Made by a program: the position numbers and the translations under genes
NCBI RefSeq assembly: GCF_003284935.1
Contig: NZ_QMEV01000012.1
Location: 1-64,000 of the forward strand
From: Mycobacterium colombiense
Lineage (GTDB): Bacteria > Actinomycetota > Actinomycetes > Mycobacteriales > Mycobacteriaceae
Reading direction: 5' to 3'
DNA length: 64,000 bases
The notes under the pieces: model-generated
What the model was told of the DNA's origin: nothing
What the model saw: the letters and a program-made list of their open reading frames with translations, nothing else
Databases searched by the model: none
Part shown: in pieces, positions 52,748 to 63,947 of the stretch
How positions within the stretch are numbered: position 1 is the stretch's first letter
Layout of the letters: every line of letters starts with the position of its first letter

Positions 52748-55700
52748 GTGCCCCACGACGGTAAAGAGCGATCGCAGCGGATCCCCCGGTCGGTGGCCGC
52801 CATCGCGGGAATCGTGGGCCTGCTGCTGTGCCTGTCCGTTCCGCTGCTCCCGGTCCGGCAGACCACCGCAACGGTTCTGTGGCCGCAGGGCAGCACGGAC
52901 GGGCACGTCAGCCAGCTCACCGCGCCCCTGGTGTCGGGGGCGCCCCGCGCGCTGGACATCTCCATTCCCTGCGCGGACATCGCCACCCTGCCCGCGAGCG
53001 GCGGGCTGGTGGTCTCCACCCTGCCGCCCGGCGGCATGGACGCCGGGAAGAACGGGCTGTTCGTGCGGGCGAACACGGACGTCGTCGTCGTCGCGTTCCG
53101 CGACACCGTGGCCGCGGTCGCGCAACGCTCGGCCGTGGCGGCCGGGGGCTGCAGCGTGCTGCACGCCTGGGCCGACGCCGGCGCGACCGGCGCGGATTTC
53201 GTCGGCATACCGGGTGCGTCCGGCATCCTGTCGCCCGAGAAGAAACCGCAGGTCGGCGGCCTCTTCACCGACTTGAAGGTGCCCGCGGGACCGGGGTTGT
53301 CGGCCCGCATCGACATCGACACCCGATTCATCACCGCGCCCACGGTCCTCAAGGAAATCGTGATGGTCCTGGGCGCGCTGGCCGTGCTGACGGCCATCGT
53401 CGCGCTCGCGGTGCTGGACCGGCGCAGCCGGGGCGGCAGCACGATGCTCAACTGGCGCTCGCCGATCGCCTGGCTCTCCAGGTATCGCCCGGGCACGCAC
53501 CTAGCCAACTGGCGCCGGGTGGGCATCGCGACGTGGATCGCCGACGCCGGCGTCATCGCGACGCTGCTGGTGTGGCACGTCATCGGCGCCACCTCGTCGG
53601 ACGACGGCTACAACCTGAGCATCGCCCGCGTCGCCCCCGGCGCCGGTTACATCGCCGACTACTACCGCTACTTCGGCGCCACGGACGCGCCCTTCGACTG
53701 GTATCTGAGCCTGCTGGCCAAGATGGCCTCGGTGAGCACGGCCGGCGTGTGGATGCGGCTGCCCGCCACGCTGGCCGCGATCGGGTGCTGGCTGATCATC
53801 AGCCACTGGGTGCTGCGCCGGCTCGGACCGGGCCGCGGCGGCCTGGCGGCCAACCGGGTAGCGGTCTTCACCGCGGGCGCGGTGTTCGTGGCGGCGTGGT
53901 TGCCCTTCAACAACGGACTGCGGCCCGAACCGCTGATCGCCCTCGGCGTGCTGGTCACCTGGATGCTGGTGGAACGCGCGATCGCGCCGCGGCGGTTGGC
54001 CCCGGCGGCGGTGGCCATCATCGTGGCGCTGCTCAGCGCGACGCTGGCACCGCAGGGCCTGATCGCGGTCGCCGCGCTGCTGACCGGGGCACGCGCGGTC
54101 GCCCAGACGATCCGGCGCCGCCGGCCGAGCGACGGCCTGCTCGCGCCGCTGGCCGTGCTGGCCGCCTCGGCGTCCCTGATCCTCGTGGTGGTCTTCCGCA
54201 GTCAGACGCTGGCCACGGTCGGCGAGTCGGCCCGCATCAAGTACAAGGTCGGCCCGACTATCGCCTGGTACCAGGATTGGCTGCGCTACTACTTCCTCAC
54301 GGTGGAATCCAACCCCGACGGATCGATGGCCCGGCGATTCGCCGTGCTGGTGCTGCTGCTGTGCATGTTCGGGATGCTGGTCACCCTGCTGCGCCGCGGC
54401 CGGATCCCCGGCGTGGCCAGCGGGCCGGCCTGGCGGTTGATCGGCACCACCGCCTTCGGCCTGCTGCTGCTGACGTTCACGCCTACCAAGTGGGCGGTCC
54501 AGTTCGGTGCGTTCGCCGGGCTGGCCGGCGCGCTGGGCGCGGTGGCCGCGTTCGCCCTGGCCCGCATCGGCCTGCACAACCGCCGCAACCTGACCCTGTA
54601 CGTGACCGCGCTGCTGTTCGTCCTGGCGGTGGCGACCTCCGGTGTCAACGGCTGGTTCTACGTCGGCAACTACGGGGTTCCGTGGTACGACATCCAGCCG
54701 GTCATCGCGAGCCACCCGGTGACGTCGATGTTCCTGGCGCTGTCGATCGCGACCGGCCTGCTGGCCGCCTGGCAGCACTTCCGGATGGACTACGCCGGGC
54801 ACACCGAGGTCAAGGACAACCGGCGCAACCGGGTGCTGGCGTCGACGCCGCTGCTGGTGGTCGCGACCATCATGGTCGTCGGCGAGGTCGCCTCGCTGAC
54901 CAAGGGCGCGGTGCTCCGCTACCCGCTCTACACCATCGGCAAGGCGAACTTCGCGGCGATCAGTTCGGGGTTGTCGACGACCAGCTGCGCCATGGCCGAC
55001 GACGTGCTGGCCGAGCCGGACCCCAACGCGGGCATGCTGCAGCCGGCGCCCGGGCAGACGTTCGGTCCGGACGGCCCGCTGGGCGGGGTCAACCCGGTCG
55101 GCTTCAAACCCGACGGCGTCGGCGACGACCTGCGGTCGTATCCGGTGGTGACCAAGCCCGGCGTGGTGAATTCCACCGGGTCGCCCAACAAACCCAATGC
55201 CACCATGAGCGACTCCGCGGGCACGGCCGGCGGGAGAGGCCCGGTCGGGGTGAACGGGTCCCATGCCGCGCTGCCGTTCGGGCTGGACCCGGCCCGCACC
55301 CCGGTGATGGGCAGCTACGGCGAGAATTCGCTGGCCGCCACCGCGACCTCGGCGTGGTACCAGCTGCCGCCGCGTAGCCCGGACCGCCCGATCGTCGTGG
55401 TGACGGCCGCCGGTGCCATCTGGTCGTACAAGGAGGACGGCACCTTCACCTACGGGCAGCAGCTCAAACTGCAGTGGGGCGTCGCCCGTCCCGACGGCAC
55501 CACCCAGCCGCTGGCAGCGGTGTATCCGATCGACATCGGCCCGGAGCCGGCATGGCGCAACCTGCGGTTCCCGCTGACCTGGGCGCCGCCCGAGGCGAAC
55601 GTGGCCCGGATCGTCGCCTACGACCCGAATCTGAGCTCGGATCAGTGGTTCGCGGTCACCCCGCCGCGGGTCCCGGTGCTGCAGACCCTGCAGCAGTTGA

Positions 55701-56074
55701 TGGGATCGCGCACACCCGTGCTGATGGACATCGCCACGGCCGCGAACTTCCCCTGCCAGCATCCGTTCTCGGAACACCTTGGCGTGGCGGAACTTCCGGC
55801 GTACCGGATCCTGCCCGATCACAAGCAGACGGCGTCGTCGTCGAACGGGTGGGAGGCCAGCGAGGACGGGGGGCCGTTCCTGATCACTCAGACGATGCTG
55901 CGTACCTCCACGATCGCGACGTACCTGCGTGGCGACTGGCATCGTGACTGGGGATCCGTGGAGCAGTACTTCCGGTTGGTGCCGGCTGATCAGGCGCCGG
56001 ACGCCGCAATCGAACAGGGTGTGATGACTGTGCACGGCTGGAGCCGCCAGGGACCGATTCGGGCACTCCCATGA
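52748..56074 (+). CDS. embA: Arabinosyltransferase EmbA
   Basis: 1108 residues; forms a heterodimer with EmbB that builds the branched arabinan of arabinogalactan. N-terminal membrane helix (about 20-40), catalytic Asp285/Asp286 in [13 protein letters not shown], fourteen to sixteen membrane helices, and the C-terminal carbohydrate-binding region ([23 protein letters not shown]). Starts with GTG at 52748. Corresponds to Rv3794. Overlaps embB by 4 bases (ATGA). Confidence 0.95.
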   Translation: MPHDGKERSQRIPRSVAAIAGIVGLLLCLSVPLLPVRQTTATVLWPQGSTDGHVSQLTAPLVSGAPRALDISIPCADIATLPASGGLVVSTLPPGGMDAGKNGLFVRANTDVVVVAFRDTVAAVAQRSAVAAGGCSVLHAWADAGATGADFVGIPGASGILSPEKKPQVGGLFTDLKVPAGPGLSARIDIDTRFITAPTVLKEIVMVLGALAVLTAIVALAVLDRRSRGGSTMLNWRSPIAWLSRYRPGTHLANWRRVGIATWIADAGVIATLLVWHVIGATSSDDGYNLSIARVAPGAGYIADYYRYFGATDAPFDWYLSLLAKMASVSTAGVWMRLPATLAAIGCWLIISHWVLRRLGPGRGGLAANRVAVFTAGAVFVAAWLPFNNGLRPEPLIALGVLVTWMLVERAIAPRRLAPAAVAIIVALLSATLAPQGLIAVAALLTGARAVAQTIRRRRPSDGLLAPLAVLAASASLILVVVFRSQTLATVGESARIKYKVGPTIAWYQDWLRYYFLTVESNPDGSMARRFAVLVLLLCMFGMLVTLLRRGRIPGVASGPAWRLIGTTAFGLLLLTFTPTKWAVQFGAFAGLAGALGAVAAFALARIGLHNRRNLTLYVTALLFVLAVATSGVNGWFYVGNYGVPWYDIQPVIASHPVTSMFLALSIATGLLAAWQHFRMDYAGHTEVKDNRRNRVLASTPLLVVATIMVVGEVASLTKGAVLRYPLYTIGKANFAAISSGLSTTSCAMADDVLAEPDPNAGMLQPAPGQTFGPDGPLGGVNPVGFKPDGVGDDLRSYPVVTKPGVVNSTGSPNKPNATMSDSAGTAGGRGPVGVNGSHAALPFGLDPARTPVMGSYGENSLAATATSAWYQLPPRSPDRPIVVVTAAGAIWSYKEDGTFTYGQQLKLQWGVARPDGTTQPLAAVYPIDIGPEPAWRNLRFPLTWAPPEANVARIVAYDPNLSSDQWFAVTPPRVPVLQTLQQLMGSRTPVLMDIATAANFPCQHPFSEHLGVAELPAYRILPDHKQTASSSNGWEASEDGGPFLITQTMLRTSTIATYLRGDWHRDWGSVEQYFRLVPADQAPDAAIEQGVMTVHGWSRQGPIRALP

Positions 56075-59000
56075 GCGTCACGACCGTCGACAACCACGCG
56101 GGCCAGACGGCAGCCCGCCAAGACGTGCGCGTGACGCGCTGGGTCGCGACGATCGCCGGGCTGATCGGTTTCATCCTGTCGACCGCCACCCCACTGCTGC
56201 CCGTCGTGCAGACCACCGCCACGCTGAACTGGCCGCAGAACGGCCAGCTGAACAGCGTTACCGCGCCGCTGATTTCGCTCACCCCGGTCGACGTCAAGGT
56301 CACCGTGCCGTGTTCGGCGGTGCGCGGCCTGCCGCCGGAGGGCGGGGTCGTGCTCAGCACGGCGCCCAAGAAGGGCAAGGACGCCGCTCTCAACGCGCTG
56401 TTCGTGGTCGTCAACGGCAAGCGCGTCGACGTCACCGACCGCAACGTGGTGATCGCCAGCGCGGCCCGCGACCAGGTGGAGTCGCCGCAATGTCAGCGTA
56501 TCGAGATCACGTCGACGAAGGCGGGCGCCTTCGCCACCTTTGTCGGGCTGAACGATCCGGCGGGCAAGCCGCTCGGCGGCGGCTTCCCCGACCCTAACCT
56601 GCGGCCCCAGATCGTCGGGGTGTTCACCGACCTCAGCGGGCCTGCCCCGGCCGGTCTGCAGCTCTCGGCGACCATCGACACCCGGTTCTCCACCACCCCA
56701 ACGACTTTGAAGCTGGCCGCGATGGTGCTGGCCATCGTGTCCACCATCGTCGCGCTGATCGCCTTGTGGCGGCTGGATCAGCTGGACGGTCACCGGATGC
56801 GCCGGCTCATTCCGGCGAACTGGCGCACGTTCACGCTGGCCGATGTCACGGTGATCTCCGGCTTCGTGCTGTGGCATGTGATCGGGGCGAACTCGTCGGA
56901 CGACGGCTACATCCTGGGCATGGCCCGCGTCGCCGACCGCGCCGGCTACATGTCGAACTACTTCCGCTGGTTCGGCAGCCCCGAGGACCCCTTCGGCTGG
57001 TACTACAACCTGCTGGCGCTGATGACCCATGTCACCGACGCCAGCCTGTGGATGCGGTTGCCGGACCTTATCGCCGGAATCGTGTGCTGGCTGCTGCTCT
57101 CGCGCGAGGTGCTGCCGCGGCTGGGACCCGCCGTCGCCGCAAGCAAGCCGGCGAATTGGGCGGCGGGCATGGTGTTGCTGACGGCCTGGATGCCGTTCGA
57201 CAACGGCTTGCGCCCCGAGCCGATCATCGCCGTCGGGTCGCTGATCACCTACGTGCTGATCGAGCGCTCGATGCGCTACAGCCGGCTGACGCCCGCGGCG
57301 CTGGCCGTCATCACCGCCGCGTTTACGCTCGGGGTGCAGCCGACCGGATTGATCGCGGTGGCCGCGCTGGTCGCCGGTGGCCGCCCGATCCTGCGCATTC
57401 TGGTGAAGCGCCATCGCCTGGTCGGGACCTGGCCACTGGTGGCGCCGATGCTGGCCGCCGGCACGGTCATCCTGACCGTGGTGTTCGCCGATCAGACGCT
57501 GTCAACGGTGTTGGAAGCCACCAGGATTCGCACCTCGATCGGCCCCAGCCAGGCCTGGTACACCGAGAACCTGCGCTACTACTACCTGATCCTGCCCACC
57601 GTCGACGGGTCGCTGTCGCGCCGGTTCGGCTTCCTCATCGCGGCGCTGTGCCTGTTCACCGCGGTCTTTATCATGTTGCGGCGCAAGCGAGTTCCCGGTG
57701 TGGCACGCGGGCCGGCCTGGCGGCTGATGGGCGTCATCTTCGGCACCATGTTCTTCCTGATGTTCACCCCCACCAAGTGGGTGCACCACTTCGGGCTGTT
57801 CGCCGCGGTGGGAGCGGCGATGGCCGCGCTGACGACGGTGCTGGTGTCGCACGAGAGCTTGCGCTGGTCGCGTAACCGCATGGCATTCCTGGCTGCGCTG
57901 TTGTTCGTGCTGGCGCTGTGTTTCGCCACCACCAACGGCTGGTGGTACGTGTCGAGCTTCGGTGTTCCGTTCAACAACGTGATGCCGAGGATCCACGGAA
58001 TCAGCATCAGCACAGTATTTTTCGCGCTGTTCGTCATTGTCGCGCTGTACGCGGCGTACCTGCATTTCGCGCCTCGGGACCGCGGCGAAGGACGACTGGC
58101 GCGGGCGCTGACCGCCGCGCCCATCCCCCTCGCGGCCGGCTTCATGGCGCTGGTCTTCATCGCCTCGATGGTGGCCGGCATCGTGCGGCAGTACCCCACC
58201 TACTCCAACGCCTGGGACAACCTGCGCGAGTTCAGCGGCGGCTGTGGGCTGGCCGACGACGTGCTCGTCGAGCCGGACAGCAATGCCGGCTTCATGGTGC
58301 CTGTCAAAACAGGGGAGCCGGACAATTACGGCCCGCTCGGGCCGTTGGGTGGGGTGAACCCGACGGGCTTCAGCCCCAACGGCGTCCCGGACCGCACCCT
58401 GGCCGAATCGGTCAAGGAGACGGAGGTGGCGCAGCCCGGCACCGACTACGACTGGGACGCGCCGACCAAGCTGAAGACCCCGGGCGTCAACGGCTCGACG
58501 ATGCCGCTGCCGTATGGCCTCGACCCCAGCCGGGTGCCACTGGCCGGCAGCTACACCACCGGCGCCCAGCAACAGAGCAGGCTCACCTCGGCGTGGTACC
58601 AGCTGCCGAGGCCCGATGACGGGCACCCGCTGGTGGTGGTGACCGCCGCGGGGACGATCGCCGGCAACAGCATCCTGCACGGCCACACCAGCGGGCAGAC
58701 CGTGGAGCTGGAATTCGGCAGGCCCGGCCCCGGCGGCGCGGTGCAGCCGGCCGGGCGCCTGGTCCCCTACGACCTGTATGGCGAGCAGCCGAAGGTGTGG
58801 CGCAACCTGCGCTTCGCGCGATCGGAGATGCCCACGGACGCAGTCGCGGTGCGGGTGGTCGCCGAGGACCTGTCCCTGACGCCGGACGACTGGATCGCGC
58901 TGACCCCGCCGCGGGTGCCGGAGCTGCGTTCGCTGCAGGAGTTCGTCGGTTCCAAGCGGCCGGTGCTGATGGACTGGGCGGTCGGGCTGGCGTTCCCCTG

Positions 59001-59310
59001 CCAGCAGCCGATGCTGCACTCCAACGGCGTCGCCGAAATCCCGGAGTTCCGCATCACCCCGGACTACAACGCCAAGAAGCAGGACACCGACACCTGGCAG
59101 GACGGCGTCAACGGCGGCCTGCTGGGCATCACCGACCTGTTGCTGCGGGCCCACGTGATGTCGACGTACCTGTCCCACGACTGGGGCCGCGACTGGGGAT
59201 CGCTGCGCAAATTCGACACGATCGCCGACGCGCACCCCGCGCAGCTCGACCTGGGCACCGCCACCCGCACCGGATGGTGGACACCCGGACCGATCCGCAT
59301 CAAGCCGTAA
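56071..59310 (+). CDS. embB: Arabinosyltransferase EmbB
   Basis: 1079 residues; catalytic partner of EmbA and main ethambutol target. Asp277/Asp278 in [13 protein letters not shown] are the GT-C acid motif; Met284 corresponds to Met306 of M. tuberculosis, and the flanking ILG is the susceptible-type reading. C-terminal binding modules end [21 protein letters not shown]. Corresponds to Rv3795. The gene ends the emb cluster and is followed by a 166-base gap containing a weak hairpin. Confidence 0.96.
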   Translation: MSVTTVDNHAGQTAARQDVRVTRWVATIAGLIGFILSTATPLLPVVQTTATLNWPQNGQLNSVTAPLISLTPVDVKVTVPCSAVRGLPPEGGVVLSTAPKKGKDAALNALFVVVNGKRVDVTDRNVVIASAARDQVESPQCQRIEITSTKAGAFATFVGLNDPAGKPLGGGFPDPNLRPQIVGVFTDLSGPAPAGLQLSATIDTRFSTTPTTLKLAAMVLAIVSTIVALIALWRLDQLDGHRMRRLIPANWRTFTLADVTVISGFVLWHVIGANSSDDGYILGMARVADRAGYMSNYFRWFGSPEDPFGWYYNLLALMTHVTDASLWMRLPDLIAGIVCWLLLSREVLPRLGPAVAASKPANWAAGMVLLTAWMPFDNGLRPEPIIAVGSLITYVLIERSMRYSRLTPAALAVITAAFTLGVQPTGLIAVAALVAGGRPILRILVKRHRLVGTWPLVAPMLAAGTVILTVVFADQTLSTVLEATRIRTSIGPSQAWYTENLRYYYLILPTVDGSLSRRFGFLIAALCLFTAVFIMLRRKRVPGVARGPAWRLMGVIFGTMFFLMFTPTKWVHHFGLFAAVGAAMAALTTVLVSHESLRWSRNRMAFLAALLFVLALCFATTNGWWYVSSFGVPFNNVMPRIHGISISTVFFALFVIVALYAAYLHFAPRDRGEGRLARALTAAPIPLAAGFMALVFIASMVAGIVRQYPTYSNAWDNLREFSGGCGLADDVLVEPDSNAGFMVPVKTGEPDNYGPLGPLGGVNPTGFSPNGVPDRTLAESVKETEVAQPGTDYDWDAPTKLKTPGVNGSTMPLPYGLDPSRVPLAGSYTTGAQQQSRLTSAWYQLPRPDDGHPLVVVTAAGTIAGNSILHGHTSGQTVELEFGRPGPGGAVQPAGRLVPYDLYGEQPKVWRNLRFARSEMPTDAVAVRVVAEDLSLTPDDWIALTPPRVPELRSLQEFVGSKRPVLMDWAVGLAFPCQQPMLHSNGVAEIPEFRITPDYNAKKQDTDTWQDGVNGGLLGITDLLLRAHVMSTYLSHDWGRDWGSLRKFDTIADAHPAQLDLGTATRTGWWTPGPIRIKP

Positions 59311-59340
59311 CGGGCGCCGAAATGGTGCAAATGCCTTTGC

Positions 59341-59362
59341 GCCGCCGTTATTTTCCGGCGGC
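59341..59362 (+). terminator. Weak hairpin after embB
   Basis: 7-bp GCCGCCG/CGGCGGC stem around an 8-base TTATTTTC loop, 31 bases after the embB stop. It lacks a following T-run, so intrinsic termination is only possible, not clear. Confidence 0.3.
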
Positions 59363-59476
59363 ATATCGCCTGGAATTAACGCCCCAGTAATTACTGGTCA
59401 GAGGTTTATTTTGGCGATTTTTGGGTCAATACTCATTTCACTGTGATCCAGTTCACACCGCGGAATGAGGGGCCGA

Positions 59477-59992
59477 ATGCACACGCTGACACGCCTGGGA
59501 ACCTGCGCGGCCGCGGCCACCGCGGTCATCGCCCCGGCCGCGGGCACCGCGCTTGGCACCGCGTCCGCCGAGGGCGGCGGCACGACCGTCGTTTTCGACA
59601 ACTATCTGCGGCGATGCGATTTCAGCAAGATCAGCATCGCCCCCAAGGTGCCCAGCTCGACGCTCGGCACCGGTTCGGCCGTCGTCCGCACCAGCGGATC
59701 CAGGGCCGTCGCCGAGGTGCATCTCGTCGACGCGACGCAGCCGGGCACGCAATTCGACGTCGGCCTCATTGAAGAACCCCGCCCGTCCTCCTCGACCTGC
59801 GGGCCCGGCGACCCGGGCACCGCGTTTACCAGCATGGTCACCGACGGCGCGGGAATCGGATCGGCGACCGTTGCTGACACCATTCGGCCGGGCACCACCG
59901 GCGTTTGGCTGATTATCGAGCGGCCGAATGCGAACTCGCAGAACCCGGTGGAGTTCTATACGTCCGAGTTCGTGGTGCCGGTGGGTTCCTAG
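59477..59992 (+). CDS. Secreted beta-rich protein
   Basis: 171 residues. The ATG at 59477 is chosen because GAGGGG lies 5 bases upstream; an ATG at 59465 is also in frame. Signal peptide about 1-31 (AAATAVIAPAAGTALGTASA), then a mature part with RRCDFSK and SSTCGPG cysteines and strand-rich segments VVFDNYL, AVAEVHLVDAT, GVWLIIERPN, YTSEFVVPV. No family recognised; possibly a small envelope lectin-like protein. Nothing is known of its function. Confidence 0.7.
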   Translation: MHTLTRLGTCAAAATAVIAPAAGTALGTASAEGGGTTVVFDNYLRRCDFSKISIAPKVPSSTLGTGSAVVRTSGSRAVAEVHLVDATQPGTQFDVGLIEEPRPSSSTCGPGDPGTAFTSMVTDGAGIGSATVADTIRPGTTGVWLIIERPNANSQNPVEFYTSEFVVPVGS

Positions 59993-60044
59993 CCACCGCC
60001 CACCCGCCCAAGCGGCGACAGGTGAAGCAAGGACTTCCGGCCCT

Positions 60045-60064
60045 ATTTGACGTTTTTGTCAAAT
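60045..60064. promoter_or_regulatory. Inverted repeat ATTTGAC-N6-GTCAAAT upstream of the FHA gene
   Basis: Perfect 7-bp arms and 6-base spacer, AT-rich in an otherwise GC-rich region, 43 bases before the GTG at 60107. TTGAC is also a plausible -35 box. Likely an operator or promoter element; regulator unknown. Confidence 0.4.
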
Positions 60065-60106
60065 GTTGCGATGGGGGTATCCGAGGAGTCTGGTGAGGGG
60101 GGAGCG

Positions 60107-60553
60107 GTGTCGGCGTCGAAGGACACAAGCCAGCAGCGAATCGCGGCGGCGGATGACGCCACCGGCGACATGGGTTCGTTGCTGCGCGCCGACGCCCGCG
60201 ACGACATCGACATGTCATCGGCTGTCGCCGACGCGGCGGCGACTTTGGACCGCGGTTCGGCCATGCTCGTGGTGAAGCGGGGCCCCAACGTCGGGGCGAA
60301 GTTCGTGTTGAACCAGCCGGTCATGAACGCGGGCCGGCACCCGGACAGCGACATCTTTCTCGACGACATCACCGTCAGTCGCCGGCACGCCGAATTCCGC
60401 TCCGAGAACGGCGAATTCCGCGTCGTCGACCTCGGCAGCCTCAACGGCACCTACCTCAACCGCGCCGCCGTCGACTCGGCGGTCCTGGCCCACGGGGACG
60501 TGCTCCAGGTCGGGAACTTCCGGCTGCTTTTCCTCACCGCCCAGCCGACGTGA
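60107..60553 (+). CDS. FHA-domain protein, GarA-like paralogue
   Basis: 148 residues from the GTG at 60107 with a GGGGGGAG ribosome binding site (open frame from 60047). The FHA domain (about 55-145) keeps the phosphothreonine-binding residues: NAGRHPDSDIFLDD, SRRHAEF, GSLNGTYLN. It closely resembles GarA, regulator of 2-oxoglutarate metabolism. At the place of the GarA N-terminal ETTS phosphosite the corresponding run is DMGSLLRAD, so the PknB/PknG threonines appear to be missing. It may bind phosphoproteins constitutively. Confidence 0.83.
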   Translation: MSASKDTSQQRIAAADDATGDMGSLLRADARDDIDMSSAVADAAATLDRGSAMLVVKRGPNVGAKFVLNQPVMNAGRHPDSDIFLDDITVSRRHAEFRSENGEFRVVDLGSLNGTYLNRAAVDSAVLAHGDVLQVGNFRLLFLTAQPT

Positions 60554-60593
60554 CACCGACGCTGCGCCCGGCTCGGCGCGTAGCGTCTCCCCC

Positions 60594-62261
60594 ATGAGCG
60601 ACTACGCCGCAGAGGCGGTGGACCGGCTGCCGTTTTCCACCGAGGAGAAGTCGCGGCGCTACGCAACGGAGAACTACCGCGGCGCCGTGGGGCTCAACTG
60701 GTACCTGACCGATCCCACGCTGCAGTTCACCATGGCCTACTACCTCGAGCCGGAGGAACTGGAGCTGGCCGAACGCCATCTGACCCGCATCGGCGAGCTG
60801 ATGGGCGGCCCGGTGGCGCGGTGGGCCGAAGAGACGGATCGCAACCCGCCGCAGCTGCAGCGCTACGACCGATGGGGTCACGACATCAGCGAGGTGGTCA
60901 TGCCGGCCTCCTTCACCCAGTCCAAGCGGGCGGTCCTGGACGCCCAGCGGGCACTGCGCACCGAGGCGCGCGCGGCGAAGATGAGCTCGTCGCTGCCCAT
61001 GTTCGCGTCGAATTACCTGCTCAACCAGGCCGATATCGGCATGGGCTGCGCGCTGGGCACCGGCGGCGGAATGGTCCAGTCCCTGGTGGCGGCCTACGCG
61101 CCGCCCGACGTGGCCGAGCACGTGCTGGCCAAATTCGCCTCCGGCGAATGGGCCGGTGAGACCGCGCAGCTGTTGACCGAACGCACCGGAGGCTCCGATC
61201 TGGGAGCGCTCGAGACGACCGCCACATGTCACGGCGACTCGTGGCTGCTGAACGGCTTCAAGTGGTTTGCGTCCAACTGCGCCGGGGAAGCGTTCGTCGT
61301 CCTGGCCAAACCCGAAGGCGCACCGGACTCTTCGCGGGGCGTCGCCAACTTCCTGGTGCTGCGCACCCGCCGCGACGGGTCCCGCAACGGGGTGCGGGTC
61401 CGGCGACTCAAGGACAAGCTGGGCACCCGCTCGGTGGCCTCCGGCGAGGTCGAATTCGTCGATGCCGAGGCGTTTCTGCTGTCCGGCGAGCCCACCGACG
61501 ACGCCGCGGGCCCCTCGGACGGCAAGGGCCTGGGCCGCATGATGGAGCTGACCAACGCCGCGCGCCTGGGCATCGCCCTGTTCGGGCTCGGCAATGCGCG
61601 GCGCGCCCTGGTCGAATCGCTGTGTTACGCCCGGCAACGACAGGCGTTCGGCGGCGCGCTCATCGACAAGCCCCTGATGCGGCGCAAGCTCGCCGAGATG
61701 ATCGTCGACGTCGAGGCCGCGCAGGCGTTGGTGTTCGACGGCACCGGCGCCACCAACCACCGTCAACCGCGCAGCATGCGGCAACGCATCGCCGTGCCGG
61801 TCACCAAGCTCAAGGTGTGCCGGCTGGGAATCACCGCGGCGTCGGACGCGATCGAAATCCACGGCGGCAACGGCTATATCGAGACCTGGCCGGTAGCAAG
61901 GCTTTTGCGTGACGCGCAGGTAAACACCATCTGGGAGGGGCCGGACAACATCCTGTGCCTGGACGTGCGGCGCGGGATCGAGCAGAGCCGCGCGCACGAG
62001 ACGCTGCTGGCGCGGCTGCGCGACGCGGTCTCGGTCGCCGACGACGGCGAAACCACCCGGCTGGTCGCCGGCCGGATCGAGGACCTGGACGCGGCGATCA
62101 CCGCGTGGACCAAGCTCGACAGACAGACGGCCGAGGCCCGGCTGTTCCCGCTGGCCCAATTCATGGGCGACGTCTACGCCGGCGCACTGCTGATCGAGCA
62201 GGCCGCGTGGGAACGGGAAACCCGCGGCGGTGAGCGCAAGGCGCTCGTCGCGGGGCTGTAA
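60594..62261 (+). CDS. fadE35: Acyl-CoA dehydrogenase FadE35, apparently truncated by a nonsense codon
   Basis: 555 residues as annotated. ACAD fold: FMYY-like helical N-terminus, LTERTGGSDLGALETTA (FAD region), WLLNGFKWFASN, EIHGGNGYIETWPVARLLRD. The stop TAA at 62259-62261 is followed in the same frame by 35 codons encoding AQRYLADRGALRGIDDESDD and a further acidic tail to a TAA at 62367. With one codon restored the protein would be about 591 residues, the size of FadE35. Whether this truncation is real or a sequencing error is unresolved. Corresponds to Rv3797; converges on accD4. Confidence 0.85.
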   Translation: MSDYAAEAVDRLPFSTEEKSRRYATENYRGAVGLNWYLTDPTLQFTMAYYLEPEELELAERHLTRIGELMGGPVARWAEETDRNPPQLQRYDRWGHDISEVVMPASFTQSKRAVLDAQRALRTEARAAKMSSSLPMFASNYLLNQADIGMGCALGTGGGMVQSLVAAYAPPDVAEHVLAKFASGEWAGETAQLLTERTGGSDLGALETTATCHGDSWLLNGFKWFASNCAGEAFVVLAKPEGAPDSSRGVANFLVLRTRRDGSRNGVRVRRLKDKLGTRSVASGEVEFVDAEAFLLSGEPTDDAAGPSDGKGLGRMMELTNAARLGIALFGLGNARRALVESLCYARQRQAFGGALIDKPLMRRKLAEMIVDVEAAQALVFDGTGATNHRQPRSMRQRIAVPVTKLKVCRLGITAASDAIEIHGGNGYIETWPVARLLRDAQVNTIWEGPDNILCLDVRRGIEQSRAHETLLARLRDAVSVADDGETTRLVAGRIEDLDAAITAWTKLDRQTAEARLFPLAQFMGDVYAGALLIEQAAWERETRGGERKALVAGL

Positions 62262-62369
62262 GCGCAGCGCTATCTCGCCGATCGCGGTGCACTGCGCGGC
62301 ATCGACGACGAGTCCGACGACGCGCTGGAGCGCTTCGACGAACTGCTCGGCGGTTCGCTTCGGCTCTAA
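62262..62369 (+). other. In-frame C-terminal continuation of fadE35 after the stop
   Basis: Codons 557-591 of the restored reading frame encode a normal-looking helical tail (residues AQRYLADRGALRGIDDESDD and on to GGSLRL) and end in TAA at 62367-62369, 4 bases before the accD4 stop. It has no start and is not a separate gene. Confidence 0.7.
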
Positions 62370-62372
62370 GGC

Positions 62373-63947
62373 CTAGATCGGGATGAGGCCGTGCTTGCGT
62401 GCCGTGCGGAACCACAGTTGCTTGTCCCGCAACAGCCGCATCGACTTGCGCAGCAGCAGCCTGGTCTCGTGCGGATCGATGACCGCGTCGATGAAGCCGC
62501 GTTCGGCGGCGGTCCACGGGATCGCCATGTTGAGGTTGTAGCCCTCGATGAAGTCCTTCTTGATCTGCTGCGCCTCGGGGGTGGTGGGGTCGGGGAACCG
62601 CTTCATCAGCAGCTGGGCGGCCCCCTCGGCGCCGATCACCGCAATGCGCGCGGTCGGCCAAGCGAAGTTGAAGTCCGCGGTCAGCTGCCGGGAGCCCATC
62701 ACGGCGTAGGCGCCGCCGTAGGACTTGCGGACCGTGATCGTCACCTTCGGCACGTCGGCCTCGACGACCGAGTACAGGAACCGGCCGCCGCGCTTGATGA
62801 TCCCGTTCTTCTCCTGCTCGGCACCCGGCAGGAAGCCGGGCGTATCCACCACGAACACCAGCGGGATGTTGAACGCGTCGCAGAACCGGATGAAGCGTGC
62901 CGCCTTGTCGGAGGCCTCGTTGTCGATCGACCCGGACAGGTGCATGGGCTGGTTGGCGATCACGCCCACCGGGCGGCCGTCGACCCGGGCGAACCCGGTG
63001 ATGATGGCCGGGCCGTGTTGCGCGGCGACGTCGAGGAAGTCGCCGTCGTCGAAGATCCGCAGCAGGATCTCGTGCATGTCGTAGGCCATGTTGTCCGAGT
63101 CCGGCACGATCGAGTCGAGCTCCAGATCGGTCGGTGTGGTCTCCGGCTCGAGGCCGGGGTTGACTATCGGCGGGTCGCTGACGGCGCTCGACGGCAGGAA
63201 CGACAGGAAGTCGCGCACGTACTGGAACGCCTCGGCCTCGGAGTTGACCACCTGGTGGATGTTGCCGTAGCGGGCCTGGGCGTCGGAGCCGCCGAGCTCG
63301 TCGAGGGTGACCTCCTCGCCGGTGACCTCCTGGATCACGTCGGGCCCGGTGACGAAGAAGTACCCCTGGTCGCGCACCGAGACCAGCAGGTCGTCCTGGA
63401 TCGGCGAATACACCGCTCCCCCAGCGCATTTGCCGAAGATCAGGGAGATCTGCGGCACCAGCCCGCTCAACGCCTCGTGGCGGCGGCCCAGCTCGGCGTA
63501 CCACGCCAGCGAGGTGACGGCGTCCTGGATGCGGGCGCCGCCGGAGTCCTGGATGCCGATGATCGGGCAGCCGACCATCGCACACCACTCCATCAGCCGC
63601 GCGACCTTGCGCCCGAACATCTCGCCGACGGTGCCCTGGAACACGGTCTGGTCATGCGAGAACACCCCGACGGGCCGGCCGTCGATCATGGCGTGGCCGG
63701 TGACGCAGCCGTCGCCGTAGAGCGCGTTCGGGTCGTTCGGTGTCTTGGCCAGCGCCCCGGTCTCGAGGAAGGTGCCGGGATCGACCAGCGCGTGCACCCG
63801 GGCGCGGGCGCTGGGGATGCCCTTCTTGTCGCGCTTGGCGACGGCCTTCTCACCGCCGGGCTCTTTGGCCAATTCCAGGCGACGGTAGAGCTCGGCCAGC
63901 TTCTCGGCTGTGGTGTGCTGGATGGGGGCCGGCGCCATCTCCGTCAC
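62373..63947 (-). CDS. accD4: Acyl-CoA carboxylase beta subunit AccD4
   Basis: 524 residues, carboxyltransferase of the crotonase-type biotin carboxylases. N-terminal acyl-CoA half has [24 protein letters not shown]-terminal biotin half has [24 protein letters not shown] and [13 protein letters not shown]. AccD4 with AccA3/AccD5 carboxylates long acyl-CoA for condensation by Pks13 in mycolic acid synthesis. Starts with GTG at 63947, overlapping the upstream stop (GTGA). Corresponds to Rv3799c. Confidence 0.94.
   Translation of the reverse strand: MTEMAPAPIQHTTAEKLAELYRRLELAKEPGGEKAVAKRDKKGIPSARARVHALVDPGTFLETGALAKTPNDPNALYGDGCVTGHAMIDGRPVGVFSHDQTVFQGTVGEMFGRKVARLMEWCAMVGCPIIGIQDSGGARIQDAVTSLAWYAELGRRHEALSGLVPQISLIFGKCAGGAVYSPIQDDLLVSVRDQGYFFVTGPDVIQEVTGEEVTLDELGGSDAQARYGNIHQVVNSEAEAFQYVRDFLSFLPSSAVSDPPIVNPGLEPETTPTDLELDSIVPDSDNMAYDMHEILLRIFDDGDFLDVAAQHGPAIITGFARVDGRPVGVIANQPMHLSGSIDNEASDKAARFIRFCDAFNIPLVFVVDTPGFLPGAEQEKNGIIKRGGRFLYSVVEADVPKVTITVRKSYGGAYAVMGSRQLTADFNFAWPTARIAVIGAEGAAQLLMKRFPDPTTPEAQQIKKDFIEGYNLNMAIPWTAAERGFIDAVIDPHETRLLLRKSMRLLRDKQLWFRTARKHGLIPI

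Noticed and set aside
53501-56035. 844-codon minus-strand frame across embA
   Set aside because: Antisense shadow of embA; low-complexity arginine, glutamine and histidine-rich product with no domain. The same applies to long minus-strand frames at 43675-45930 and 57502-59364.
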